NCBI GenBank assembly: GCA_029572935.1 | Contig: JAKQHM010000058.1 | Span: 1-36,213, forward strand | Source: Bacteroidota bacterium | GTDB taxonomy: Bacteria > Bacteroidota > Bacteroidia > Chitinophagales > Saprospiraceae | Direction of reading: 5' to 3' | Length of the DNA stretch: 36,213 nucleotides | Shown here: positions 7,507 to 16,085 of the stretch, piece by piece | Layout: each line of letters starts with the position of its first letter | How positions within the stretch are numbered: position 1 is the first letter of the stretch | Made by a program: the position numbers and the translations under genes | The notes under the pieces: generated by a model | What the model saw: only the letters and a program-made list of their open reading frames with translations | Databases searched by the model: none | What the model was told of the DNA's origin: nothing

Positions 7507-9636
7507 CTATTCTTCTGTTTCTTTGTGGTGTGCCTGGTATTCCTGAATGAGTTTGTTTTGAATATCCGGTGTGACCGGAGCATATTCAGCCATCTTCATC
7601 GAAAACTTGGCTTTGCCCTGAGACAGAGACCTCAGGGTAGTCGAATAATTATGCATTTCTGCAAGAGGTACTCTGGCTTTGATCTTTTGGTAGTGACCAT
7701 CGGAATCCATCCCCATGATAATCGCCCTGCGTGTCTGCAGATCGCCCATGATATCTCCCATTACTTCATCCGAACAGAGTATTTCCAGATCGTAGACGGG
7801 TTCCATGATCTGTGCTCCTGCATTGTGGAAGGCTTCTTTGAAGGCCATGGTGCCGGCTATCTGAAAGGCCATGTCGTTGCTGTCCACGGGATGCATTTTG
7901 CCGTCATAGACAGATACTCTGATGTTGGTGCAATAGGAACCTGTGAGCGGACCTTCCACCATTTTATTCATGACGCCTTTTTTGATGGCGCTGGAAAATT
8001 TGGAATCAATGGATCCTCCGACGATGCACCAGAAGAAAGCCAGTTTGCCGCCCCAATCCAGGTTTTCAATTTCGCGGTTTCGTACGGTGAGGCCTGCAGG
8101 ATCCGGCATATCATCGTGGAAAGGTTCTACGCGGATATGCACCTCCGCAAATTGACCGGATCCTCCGGTTTGTTTTTTATGGCGGTAAGAGGTGTCGGCG
8201 GATCGGGTGATGGTCTCGAGGAAGGGAATTTTGGGTTTGATGAACTCCATATGAATACCGTATAATTTCTCTATGCGGTATTTCACCAGGTCCAGATGCA
8301 GCTGACCCTGTCCGTGCAGGATGTTTTGTTTGAGACGCATGGATTGTTCCAGGATCAAGGTGGGATCTTCTTCCTGCAATTCATGGATTCCTTTGATCAG
8401 TTTTTCCAGATCGTTTTTATTCTCTGTGGTGATGGCAGTACGTATCCTGGGTTCCGGAAAGGGAATGCGATCAATCTCAATATCGTTGCCCTTGATGGAA
8501 AGCGTATTGTTGGTATGGCTGTCCCTGAGTTTGACCATCACGCCCAGGTCACCGGCGCATAGTTCGTCGACAGTCTCGCGAATTTTTCCATTTGAAACAT
8601 ACAGTTGGTTGATCCGCTCATGTCCGCGGTTGGCGTTGTTGATGAGTTCATCGCCGGACTTCACCTTTCCGGAGTACACCTTAAAGTAGGAAACGCGTCC
8701 GACCTTGGGCTCGCTGAAAGTTTTATAAATGAACAAAACGGCAGGTCCGGCAGTGGAGATGACCAGATCTCCCTGGTTGCTTTTTGCAGCGGGTCTGTCT
8801 GCAGGAGAGGGGCACACATCGTTGATGAAGCCCATGATCCTGCCGGTGCCTTTATTGGCAGTAGCGGAAGCGCAAAATACAGGAAACAGTTGTTGGTTTG
8901 CGATGCCCTTGCGAAGGCCGTCCGCAAGCTCTGATTCCTCGAGCGTGCCGGTTTCGAAAAATCTTTCCATCAGGCTGTCGTCATTTTCAGCAGCCGCTTC
9001 GACGATGGTGTTGTGCAATGCCTTGGCCTTTTCCATTTCGGCCGCAGGAATATCTTTTTTGACAGGCTTTCCTCCATCCGCAGGAAACTCGTACATCACC
9101 ATTCTCAGGGCATCAATGATGGCATTAAATCCTTTACCGGGATTTAATGGATATTGAAATGGGATGAGTCTGGAACCGAACCGTGCAGTCGCCTGCTCCA
9201 GGGTAGCATCGAAATCAGCTTTCTCGTGGTCGCACTGGTTGATCACAAAAATGCCTGGTAGTCCAAACTTCTCTTTGTACTCCCAGATGAGCTCGGTGCC
9301 GACTTCCACTCCATGGGCTGCATTGAGCACCATGATGCCCAGGTCAGCAACTTTCATGGAAGCCAGGATTTCTCCGACAAAATCATCGGAGCCAGGAGTG
9401 TCGATGATGTTGATTTTGGATTCCTTCCAGCTCACATGCATCAGTTTACTGAAGAGGCTGCCTTTGCGCTCCTGCTCGAGCTCAGTAAAGTCAGAGACCG
9501 TATTGCCCGCTTCGATGCTGCCCCGGCGCGTAATGGCCTTGGCTTCGTACAACATGGCTTCCACCATACTGGTTTTACCCGAGTGTGCATGTCCAAGCAA
9601 GACTACATTTCTGATATGTTTTGGATCAGTGCCCAT
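7507..9636 (-). CDS. Elongation factor G-like GTPase (EF-G2 type)
   Basis: From the proposed ATG at 9636 this is a 709-residue protein with the five EF-G domains. G1 is GHAHSGKT (residues 15-22), G3 is DTPGS (79-83), G4 is NQCD (133-136), and a G5-like CASA occurs near 265. Domain IV contains KKQTGGSGQFAEVHI, and a standard EF-G C-terminal domain (EPVYDLEI, MGDLQTRR) follows. Two features are unlike the main translocation factor: the histidine of DTPGH is a serine, and the switch I segment that normally reads ERGITI reads ERKGSL. This fits the divergent EF-G-like branch rather than the housekeeping fusA. The frame stays open to ATG 9690, but the extra 18 residues are unlike EF-G, so I prefer 9636. 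The exact function (ribosome translocation, recycling, or stress) is not known from sequence. Confidence 0.85.
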   Translation of the reverse strand: MGTDPKHIRNVVLLGHAHSGKTSMVEAMLYEAKAITRRGSIEAGNTVSDFTELEQERKGSLFSKLMHVSWKESKINIIDTPGSDDFVGEILASMKVADLGIMVLNAAHGVEVGTELIWEYKEKFGLPGIFVINQCDHEKADFDATLEQATARFGSRLIPFQYPLNPGKGFNAIIDALRMVMYEFPADGGKPVKKDIPAAEMEKAKALHNTIVEAAAENDDSLMERFFETGTLEESELADGLRKGIANQQLFPVFCASATANKGTGRIMGFINDVCPSPADRPAAKSNQGDLVISTAGPAVLFIYKTFSEPKVGRVSYFKVYSGKVKSGDELINNANRGHERINQLYVSNGKIRETVDELCAGDLGVMVKLRDSHTNNTLSIKGNDIEIDRIPFPEPRIRTAITTENKNDLEKLIKGIHELQEEDPTLILEQSMRLKQNILHGQGQLHLDLVKYRIEKLYGIHMEFIKPKIPFLETITRSADTSYRHKKQTGGSGQFAEVHIRVEPFHDDMPDPAGLTVRNREIENLDWGGKLAFFWCIVGGSIDSKFSSAIKKGVMNKMVEGPLTGSYCTNIRVSVYDGKMHPVDSNDMAFQIAGTMAFKEAFHNAGAQIMEPVYDLEILCSDEVMGDIMGDLQTRRAIIMGMDSDGHYQKIKARVPLAEMHNYSTTLRSLSQGKAKFSMKMAEYAPVTPDIQNKLIQEYQAHHKETEE

Positions 9637-9690
9637 ATAAGGATTGATTTTTTCGTGAATGATAGGATTGCATCGGTAAGATATGAACAA

Positions 9691-10134
9691 AAGGGAGAAC
9701 CTGAATGTAGGCCTGATGATTTTTTTTAAATTACCAAAATGAGCTATTTGTAAAAAATTAATTTTCAGTAAACCTATAGATCAAAGCTGTATTTCAGCTT
9801 GTCCCTACGCGGTTCGGATTCCAGGTGTTAGGGCTGGTAAGTATCCATGGAGCAGACCAGGATCAGATAAATACAAGGTCTTAAAGAGCGAATCAAGGCA
9901 TCCTTTTTTACAATCCGTAGTCCAGATGAGTTGTTTTAATGAGATACCTTTGGGTCCTCTATCAAGTGAGACTGAATCTGTACCGTTGATTACCTTTGAA
10001 AATGACACCTGGGCCCTGACGCCTCGCAGAACGGGCATGATTTATGGTTACCTGATCATGAGTGGCCTGTTGTTCATCTTTGCAAATCCACGCAGCAGTG
10101 CAAGCTCATTTAACCTCCCTATACTAGAGAACCT
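9691..10134. other. Intergenic region between divergent genes
   Basis: No supported gene. Two plus-strand TACCTTTG sequences (9945-9952 and 9991-9998) match the Bacteroidota -7 consensus TAnnTTTG and could drive the permease gene starting at 10135, leaving a leader of about 130-180 bases. Neither has a TTTG at the expected -33 spacing. A 70-codon open frame (9926-10138) overlaps the permease start but has no recognisable features. Confidence 0.45.
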
Positions 10135-11070
10135 GTGAGTAAGCATTATCTGAAGGCACATTTGTTACTGATGGCCGTGGCCTGGATCTATGGGGCCAAT
10201 TACAGCATTGCCAAGATTATTCTGGATCCGGGCTTGATCGCGGCCAATGGATTTATCCTGTTGCGTTTGCTGGCGGGTGCCTTACTTTTCATACTCTTTT
10301 TTGGATTGCCCAAAAAGGTGGAGCGATCAGACTGGCAGGCCTTGTTGTTTTGCGCTTTTACAGGGGTGTTTGCCAATCAGCTTCTGTTCTTCAATGGGCT
10401 GGCATTGACCAGTCCCATCCATGCCTCGCTGATCATGATCTGTACTCCGATCATCGTCATGCTGATCCGCGTGGTCCAGGGTCAGACGATGAATGCGATT
10501 CAGTGGGCAGGTTGTTTTCTTGGTTTTGGGGGGGCTTATCTCGTGATACGGTCATCCTATCAGACAGACGGCAGTGGAGCCAGCTTATCGGGAGATCTGA
10601 TGGTATTGCTCAATGCCTTGTTTTTTGGCCTGTTCCTAAGCAAAGCGCCAGCGCTGATCAGCAAATACGGAAGTTTTGAATTGATGAAATGGTTGTTTCT
10701 GACCGCGGTACTCATGTGTCTTCCCTTTGGGTTCACTCAATTGCTTCATGTGCGCTGGGAGATTATGGAAGAGGTGCATTGGCTGAGCCTGGGGTTTGTT
10801 TTGTTGTGTACCACTTTTCTGGCTTATGCATTTAACGCAAAGGCACTGGAATACAGTCATCCGGGTCTCGTCAGCAACTATATTTACCTGCAACCTTTGA
10901 TTGCGGCCTTTATAGCGGTCATGCTGAAAAAAGATCATTTATCTTCCTGGCATTTGTATTCTGGTCTGATGATTATGACCGGAGTATACCTCGCCGGAGG
11001 AAAACTGCCAGTCGGATTGGAAAAATATTTTCCAGGTGTAAAAAAAATTCTATTCCGTGAACAAGAGTGA
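10135..11070 (+). CDS. DMT-superfamily permease (EamA domains)
   Basis: This 311-residue integral membrane protein has about ten hydrophobic helices arranged as two EamA repeats. Family landmarks are WIYGANYSIAKIIL near the start, AANGFILLRLLAGALLF, and the second-repeat segment ALEYSHPGLVSNYIYLQPLIAAF. Members export amino acids, nucleosides or other metabolites across the inner membrane; the substrate cannot be inferred. The start is the GTG at 10135: an in-frame TAA at 10111 excludes a longer protein, and the helix pattern begins immediately after. It is followed by 185 bases of AT-rich DNA before the next gene on the same strand. Confidence 0.9.
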   Translation: MSKHYLKAHLLLMAVAWIYGANYSIAKIILDPGLIAANGFILLRLLAGALLFILFFGLPKKVERSDWQALLFCAFTGVFANQLLFFNGLALTSPIHASLIMICTPIIVMLIRVVQGQTMNAIQWAGCFLGFGGAYLVIRSSYQTDGSGASLSGDLMVLLNALFFGLFLSKAPALISKYGSFELMKWLFLTAVLMCLPFGFTQLLHVRWEIMEEVHWLSLGFVLLCTTFLAYAFNAKALEYSHPGLVSNYIYLQPLIAAFIAVMLKKDHLSSWHLYSGLMIMTGVYLAGGKLPVGLEKYFPGVKKILFREQE

Positions 11071-11255
11071 GTTATGAATAGGCAAGATATACATGCTAAA
11101 ATATCCCGATTTGTAAAATATTGATTCTGATATTTTTAATTATATTATAAAAAAACTTTACGGAAGCTGCGAATGACTCAGGAAAAATAATTTTGAATAG
11201 GGTATAAACGGAATTATATACTTTTACGGGTCGTTATTTAATCCCTGAGAAGGTA

Positions 11256-12665
11256 GTGTCTAGGAAAACGAAGCCAAATCCAAAACTCAATCAACTCATT
11301 TCAGAGTTCGAAGGTCCATTGAGGAGTTTATCTCCCAAGCAATGGACTGAGAAATCTTTTAATAAGCTGATCCAACATTACGAGGTGCAAGGCTCTATCA
11401 GCAATGCACTCGAGGTAGTTGAATTGGCCATTCAGTATTGCAAGAGCAAAGTCAGTTTTTATATCATCAAGGCCAGGTTGCTGATGGCCCAGTTCAGGTT
11501 TGATGAAGCCATGCAGACTATTCAGGTCGCAGAACCTTTTGTTTCTGTGCACAACATGGACCTGCATCTGATTCATGCCAGACTGCTCGCATTACAGAAG
11601 AAGGAAGCAGAAGCCTTGAATCTGATAGAGGGACTTAAATGCAGATTCCATAAAACCGAGTTACAGGAAATTTATTTAGTGGAAGCATTTATTTACGAAT
11701 CCATGAAAGACTTTGAGAAAATGTTTTATACGCTGAAGGAGGTGTTGACCACCAATCCCAACAACTCCAAAGCACTCCAGCAAATCTGGGTCAGTGTCGA
11801 GTTCTCCAAGAAATACGAGGAGAGCGTCGAACTGCATCAAAAGATCATAGACATCAATCCTTATTCCTATCTGGCCTGGTATAACCTGGGTCATGCCTAT
11901 TCTTGTTTGGGTGAATACGAAAAGGCACTCGAAGCTTTGGAGTATTCTTTTTTGATCAACCCCCGATTTGAACAGGGCTATCTCGACTGTGCGGAACTAT
12001 CCCTTCAGGTTGGAATGTACGAAAAGGCATATACCTGCTACGAAGAAGCAAACGAGATGTTTGGTCCGGACACTGAGCTTATCGCTTTTATGGCAGAATG
12101 TCTGATCAAATTGCGCAGGTTTCCTGATGCAAAGAAATTACTGAAACAATCCGTTCATCAGGATCCATACAATGACGAAGTGTTTTTCTATCTGGGTGAA
12201 TGCTATACGCATGAGCACAACTGGCAAAAGGCCCTTGAGAATTTTCTCGAAGCCATTTCTCTGGATGAATACAGGGAGGAATTTCATGCCGGCGCAGCCC
12301 TTGCTTATGAAAATCTGGGCATGCTGAAGAAGGCGGAGCTCCATTATGGCAAGGCAGCCAGGATCGGACAGGAGCAGAGCCAGTATTGGTCGGACTACAT
12401 AAAGTTTTTGATCCGTCAGGAGAACTATGTCAAGGCAAAAAAAGTGCTCGATAAGGCAGATAAGTATTCTGTCGGTCCTGACCTCGTATGCTGTCGCATC
12501 GCATTGCTGCTTCAGTCAGGATCTGAGAGAGAAGCCCATGCTTTGATCGAAGAACTGTTACAGGATTACCCCGAGCAGATCCATCATCTCTACGGGATTC
12601 TTCCTGAGTTAAAGGAAGACCGGAGGATCTTGGCGATGGTGCGCTATTTCAGTTATTCCGAATAA
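11256..12665 (+). CDS. Tetratricopeptide repeat protein
   Basis: This 469-residue soluble protein is built almost entirely of TPR-type helical hairpins, with about nine to ten repeats. Examples are SYLAWYNLGHAYSCLGEYEK, DEVFFYLGECYTHEHNWQKA and EEFHAGAALAYENLGMLKKA, each with the W/L/G/Y/A/P spacing. There is no signal peptide or membrane segment, so it is probably a cytoplasmic scaffold for protein contacts; the partner is unknown. The start codon is GTG at 11256, preceded by GAGAAGG, which is one of the few Shine-Dalgarno-like sequences in this window and supports this start. It faces the convergent cyclophilin genes. Confidence 0.85.
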   Translation: MSRKTKPNPKLNQLISEFEGPLRSLSPKQWTEKSFNKLIQHYEVQGSISNALEVVELAIQYCKSKVSFYIIKARLLMAQFRFDEAMQTIQVAEPFVSVHNMDLHLIHARLLALQKKEAEALNLIEGLKCRFHKTELQEIYLVEAFIYESMKDFEKMFYTLKEVLTTNPNNSKALQQIWVSVEFSKKYEESVELHQKIIDINPYSYLAWYNLGHAYSCLGEYEKALEALEYSFLINPRFEQGYLDCAELSLQVGMYEKAYTCYEEANEMFGPDTELIAFMAECLIKLRRFPDAKKLLKQSVHQDPYNDEVFFYLGECYTHEHNWQKALENFLEAISLDEYREEFHAGAALAYENLGMLKKAELHYGKAARIGQEQSQYWSDYIKFLIRQENYVKAKKVLDKADKYSVGPDLVCCRIALLLQSGSEREAHALIEELLQDYPEQIHHLYGILPELKEDRRILAMVRYFSYSE

Positions 12666-12680
12666 TCTTATATTGATTTT

Positions 12681-12709
12681 CCCTTATCGCTTCGTCGCGA
12701 TTTTTAGGG
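12681..12709 (+). terminator. Possible weak terminator after the TPR gene
   Basis: A 5-bp stem ATCGC (12686-12690) / GCGAT (12697-12701) with loop TTCGTC is followed by TTTT, and outer CCCT/AGGG bases may also pair. It lies 16 bases after the TPR stop codon. The stem is short, so confidence is low. Confidence 0.35.
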
Positions 12710-12907
12710 AGTTTGGATTCATCGGTACATATTATTCATCTGGCCGTCAGGGTCATTGTATTTATATGTTCGCTCCTTTTGCTTATGAACAAATAAGTTG
12801 GCTCAATTCCTGAAGCAAGGGGTTGGATCAGTAAATCGATTTTTGAATTTTAATAAAATGGAACAAAGTATGACCCCGACTTTGGTTTCGTGATCAGCTT
12901 TATCTAT

Positions 12908-13822
12908 TTAGTGGAGCAGCACCACTTTCATTTTTACATCTTCGATCGGTCTGTCTGCTCTGCCAGTCTGTACCGATGCGATCTGATCGATCACTTCGAG
13001 ACCTTCGATGACCTCCCCGAATACTGTGTAATCCTGATCGAGAAAAGGCGTGCCTCCCAAAGTAATATAAATGTTTTTTTGTTCCTCGGTATACCGGAAA
13101 CCTTTCTGATCTTCCACCCGCGTCAACAACGCTTCTGTCTGGGGATTTCCCTGAACGATATAGAATTGTGAGCCGGAAGATTTTTTTTGCGGATTGACGG
13201 CGTCCCCCGTTCTGGCAGCCGCCAATGCTCCTTTCTTGTGAATCAGTCTCGAATTGAACTCAGCCGGAATGGTATAACCGGGGCCCCCACTGCCCAATTG
13301 TGCTGTCGGTGCGGCATTTCTGGAATCAGGATCTCCTCCCTGGATCATAAAGCCGGCTATCACTCTGTGAAAAAGCAGATCCTGGTAGTATCCTTCCTCT
13401 GCGAGTTTTGAAAAATTATCCCGGTGCTGAGGCGTTTCATCGTACAGATGGACCAGCATGTTTCCAAATTTGGTTTCGATGCGTACCAGGCATTTTTCTG
13501 GCGCCTTCACTTCGATCTTCATTTTGTGTTCCTTGGTCTTTTTGCCAAAGGAAGCTTTGAGGCTGACGTGGTAGACTCCTGATTTGGAATAGAAATGGAT
13601 GGGGTCCTTTTCGGAAGATTTCGTACCATCCCCAAAATCCCATTCCCATGATCTGGCAGATGTGGAAAGGTTTGTGAATTGGATTCCTTCCGGGATGCGG
13701 ACCCAGTTTTTCTCAACAGAAAAATGGCAGTTCTTTTTTTGGGCCATCAGACCCAAACTGGACAAAAACCAAAATCCCAAAAGGACAAAACGCATTATTT
13801 TAGTATGTGGGATTGAATCCAT
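12908..13822 (-). CDS. PKD-domain cyclophilin-type peptidyl-prolyl isomerase, exported
   Basis: This protein of about 304 residues has an N-terminal signal peptide (MRFVLLGFWFLSSLGLMAQ), a PKD domain (about residues 40-105, WEWDFGDGTKSSEKDP then YHVSLKA) and a cyclophilin domain (about 112 to the end). The isomerase landmarks FHRVIAGFMIQGGD, SSGSQFYIVQG and YTVFGEVIEGLEVID keep the catalytic arginine of FHR and the FMIQ segment. The histidine of the eukaryotic active site is replaced by tyrosine, as in many bacterial forms. It likely catalyses prolyl isomerisation during folding of envelope proteins. The ATG at 13822 overlaps the stop of the upstream cyclophilin (TGATG); GTG 13825 or ATG 13795 are alternatives, and 13795 gives the most compact signal peptide. 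It is a tandem paralog of the next gene, with a PKD domain added. Confidence 0.88.
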   Translation of the reverse strand: MDSIPHTKIMRFVLLGFWFLSSLGLMAQKKNCHFSVEKNWVRIPEGIQFTNLSTSARSWEWDFGDGTKSSEKDPIHFYSKSGVYHVSLKASFGKKTKEHKMKIEVKAPEKCLVRIETKFGNMLVHLYDETPQHRDNFSKLAEEGYYQDLLFHRVIAGFMIQGGDPDSRNAAPTAQLGSGGPGYTIPAEFNSRLIHKKGALAAARTGDAVNPQKKSSGSQFYIVQGNPQTEALLTRVEDQKGFRYTEEQKNIYITLGGTPFLDQDYTVFGEVIEGLEVIDQIASVQTGRADRPIEDVKMKVVLLH

Positions 13823-14469
13823 CACTTGCCCATTCTGATTTTCATTTTTACATCCTGCACAGGTCTGTCGCCGGGTGCGGTCTGTACAGCAGCGATTTTA
13901 TCGATTACATCGAGACCTTCCACGATTTCACCGAAAACCGTGTAATCGCCATCCAGAAACGGGGTGCCTCCCAGGCTTGCGTATTTCTGGATGTCCTCCT
14001 GAGTGTATGGGAGGTTCTTGGTCATGTTCATCATTTGTAGTTGGCCCGGATCCACAGGCTGGCCCTGGACGATGTAAAACTGGGAGCCGGAAGATTTTTT
14101 CTGCGGATTGACCTGATCGCCCTGGCGTGCAGCGCACAAGGCACCCTTGAAATGGTACTTCCCGATCTCCGCATCAACGGTGTATCCGGGTCCGCCGCCG
14201 CCCAGCATCACGCCGGGAGCCGCATTGCGGGAATCAGGATCTCCACCCTGGATCATAAAACCGGGAATGACGCGGTGAAAAATCAGATCGTCGTAAAATT
14301 TCTCACTGACCAGTTTTTCAAAATTTGCTTTGTGCTTGGGTGTGCTGTCATAAAGTCTGGCCTTCATGATGCCGTAGGGAGTTTCAATAATAACCAGATC
14401 GGATGATTTTTTGCTGTTGCAGGAGAGCATGGCCGCAGCAGCCAGGAGCAGAATGAAAAATTGTTTCAT
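13822..14469 (-). CDS. Cyclophilin-type peptidyl-prolyl isomerase, lipoprotein
   Basis: This 215-residue protein has a lipoprotein signal peptide (MKQFFILLLAAAAMLSC, lipobox MLSC), so it is probably anchored by lipid at Cys17 in the periplasm. The rest is a cyclophilin domain with FHRVIPGFMIQGGD, SSGSQFYIVQG and YTVFGEIVEGLDVID. It shares long identical stretches with the PKD-cyclophilin downstream (GGDPDSRNAAP, NPQKKSSGSQFYIVQG, LGGTPFLD.DYTVFGE), which points to a tandem duplication. Its start ATG overlaps the stop of the upstream small gene in an ATGA arrangement, and its stop overlaps the start of the next gene. All three are probably translated from one message. The role is assisted folding of exported proteins. 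Confidence 0.9.
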   Translation of the reverse strand: MKQFFILLLAAAAMLSCNSKKSSDLVIIETPYGIMKARLYDSTPKHKANFEKLVSEKFYDDLIFHRVIPGFMIQGGDPDSRNAAPGVMLGGGGPGYTVDAEIGKYHFKGALCAARQGDQVNPQKKSSGSQFYIVQGQPVDPGQLQMMNMTKNLPYTQEDIQKYASLGGTPFLDGDYTVFGEIVEGLDVIDKIAAVQTAPGDRPVQDVKMKIRMGK

Positions 14470-14843
14470 GTTGAGGTATGCTTTTCGAATTGGTCGGCGT
14501 ACTGGTTTTTGAAATAACGCACGACGAGCTGTTTTAAATAATTTTCCTGTTCTTTAACGCCCTTCAGGGTAAAAGGTTTGAGGGCTGTATAATGGGGCCA
14601 TCCGTCCTGATCCAGGCCTTCAAAAGTATAGAAGCCATCCTCACTTAGCAGGCGGCAGGATGCGATGTGCATCAGATCTCTTTTTTCTTCTTTGGTGAAT
14701 TTACCACCCACAGGACGACCTAATTCCTGGATGCCGATCAGCAGCAGGATGATATTGAGATCAGGCAGTTCTTTTTTGCTGAACCTGTCCTTGATAAAAT
14801 GCCTTACCCTCAGATATTCAAAATCCAGTTCCCATTCTTCCAT
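14466..14843 (-). CDS. Conserved hypothetical protein
   Basis: This 125-residue soluble protein begins MEEWELDFEYLRVRHFIKD and has no signal peptide. It is mostly helical and charged, with the segments LPDLNIILLLIGIQELGRPV, KEEKRDLMHIASCRLLSEDG and GLDQDGWPHYTALKPF. I do not recognise a named domain, though the sequence looks like a conserved single-domain protein and not a chance frame. It overlaps the lipoprotein cyclophilin by 4 nt (ATGA), so the two are likely coupled. A TACCTTTG -7 element lies only seven bases before the start codon, which suggests a leaderless or nearly leaderless transcript starting the three-gene unit. It lies 27 bases after the stop of the permease gene upstream. 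Confidence 0.75.
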   Translation of the reverse strand: MEEWELDFEYLRVRHFIKDRFSKKELPDLNIILLLIGIQELGRPVGGKFTKEEKRDLMHIASCRLLSEDGFYTFEGLDQDGWPHYTALKPFTLKGVKEQENYLKQLVVRYFKNQYADQFEKHTST

Positions 14844-14850
14844 CAGCCCG

Positions 14851-14858
14851 CAAAGGTA
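14851..14858 (-). promoter_or_regulatory. Predicted -7 element (TACCTTTG) for the small gene and cyclophilins
   Basis: CAAAGGTA on the plus strand gives TACCTTTG on the minus strand, a full match to the Bacteroidota sigma-A -7 consensus TAnnTTTG. The start codon at 14843 is seven bases away, so transcription would begin at or next to the ATG. No clear TTTG -33 element was seen. Confidence 0.5.
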
Positions 14859-14870
14859 ATAAGGCAGGGA

Positions 14871-16085
14871 TCATTCCTCCCTGAAAATTGCGGGAACCTC
14901 CCTGATTTTTGCTACCGGCAGCAGACAGGCGAGCCAGGTAATGGTCAGAACGGTGAGGCTAACGGTCAGAAAGTCAGTTGCCTTGAGGGATATAGGATAA
15001 GAATCGATGATGAATTCTTCAGGAACCCGGATGAGCGCGTATTGCGTCTGGAGCGAATAAAAGAAGATGGCCAGCAGAAATCCGGCAATTAAACCCAACA
15101 GTCCCATACCCATGCCCAGCCACAGAAATACCTTTCGGATGGATTCATTGGTCATTCCCATGGCTTTCAGGCTGGCTATGTCCATTCTTTTTTCCAGAAC
15201 GACCATCCATAAGGCCCCCATGATGGTAAAGGAGACCAGGACGAGGGTCAGACTGAAAAGCAGGTAGAAAAGCCATTTTTCGAGGTTCATGATTTTAAGA
15301 AAGGCTTCGTCCTGGCGGTAGCGGTCTTTGACCAGAAATTCCGGGCCCGCCCATTCGTCAATCTGCTTCACAATCTGGGTTGTGGAAGCATCTGGTTTTA
15401 ACCGGATTTCCAATGCGCTCAGTTTATGCTCAGATCCGGTCCACTCGCGCAGCTGATCGAGACCGATGATGACCATTTCATTATCCAGATCCTGATGCAT
15501 GCTGAACACGCCGGTTGGAATGACGGAATGCTTCCCAAAATCTTCAGCACTCAGACCTGATTCCTCCCAATCGCCGGAAGGTGTGTACAGGTAGAGTTTG
15601 GTGAGAATATTGTCCAGTGAAACACCCAGCTTGTTGGCTAGCCCCAGCCCTAAATAAGCAAAAGCCACATCGGCTCCCTGCAGCGATTCCAATAAGGCTG
15701 AATCGATGGGTACCACCTTGCTGTAGTTGGAATCCACTCCTTTGACGATTCCGAAATCCTGGGATTCATCGTATTGGATCATGGCGGTTTGGTCCAGAGA
15801 CCCCGACACGGCCATGACGCCATCCATCGTTCGTATCTTTTCGATCAATCCACGGTCTGCTTCAAATAAACCACTGCGGGCGGATACGATTTTGATATCG
15901 GGATTGTAGCGGCTGAACATCCCGGACAGGAGATCTTCAAATCCATTAAATACGGACAATACGATCACCAAAACAGCAGTACCAATGGTGATACCCAGTA
16001 CCGATATGCCGGTGATCAGATGGATGGCCTGAGAGGATTTTTTCTTGAACAGGTATTTTCCGGCCAGAAAAAGTTCCAGTTTCAT
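14871..16085 (-). CDS. LolC/LolE-type FtsX-domain ABC transporter permease
   Basis: This 404-residue inner-membrane protein has the LolC/E/MacB layout. One N-terminal helix (about 20-48, HLITGISVLGITIGTAVLVIV then FNGFE) is followed by a large periplasmic MacB-core-like domain of about 220 residues. Three helices of an FtsX domain close the protein (about 275-300, 315-345, 370-395, with IMGALWMVVLEKRMDIASLK and KAMGMTNESIRKVF). In Gram-negatives such proteins pair with a LolD ATPase to release lipoproteins from the inner membrane to LolA. No ATPase gene is adjacent. Its start overlaps the stop of the GH3 fusion gene by 4 nt (ATGA), so the two are probably coupled. It lies next to a lipoprotein gene, but the link is only suggestive. 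Confidence 0.85.
   Translation of the reverse strand: MKLELFLAGKYLFKKKSSQAIHLITGISVLGITIGTAVLVIVLSVFNGFEDLLSGMFSRYNPDIKIVSARSGLFEADRGLIEKIRTMDGVMAVSGSLDQTAMIQYDESQDFGIVKGVDSNYSKVVPIDSALLESLQGADVAFAYLGLGLANKLGVSLDNILTKLYLYTPSGDWEESGLSAEDFGKHSVIPTGVFSMHQDLDNEMVIIGLDQLREWTGSEHKLSALEIRLKPDASTTQIVKQIDEWAGPEFLVKDRYRQDEAFLKIMNLEKWLFYLLFSLTLVLVSFTIMGALWMVVLEKRMDIASLKAMGMTNESIRKVFLWLGMGMGLLGLIAGFLLAIFFYSLQTQYALIRVPEEFIIDSYPISLKATDFLTVSLTVLTITWLACLLPVAKIREVPAIFREE

Noticed and set aside
7207-8265. 352-codon open frame on the plus strand
   Set aside because: It lies antisense to the glycosyltransferase and EF-G-like genes, has no domain pattern, and follows from their codon use.
9926-10138. 70-codon frame whose TGA overlaps the permease GTG
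   Set aside because: The overlap looks like translational coupling, but the peptide has no family features and an equally long frame exists on the other strand.
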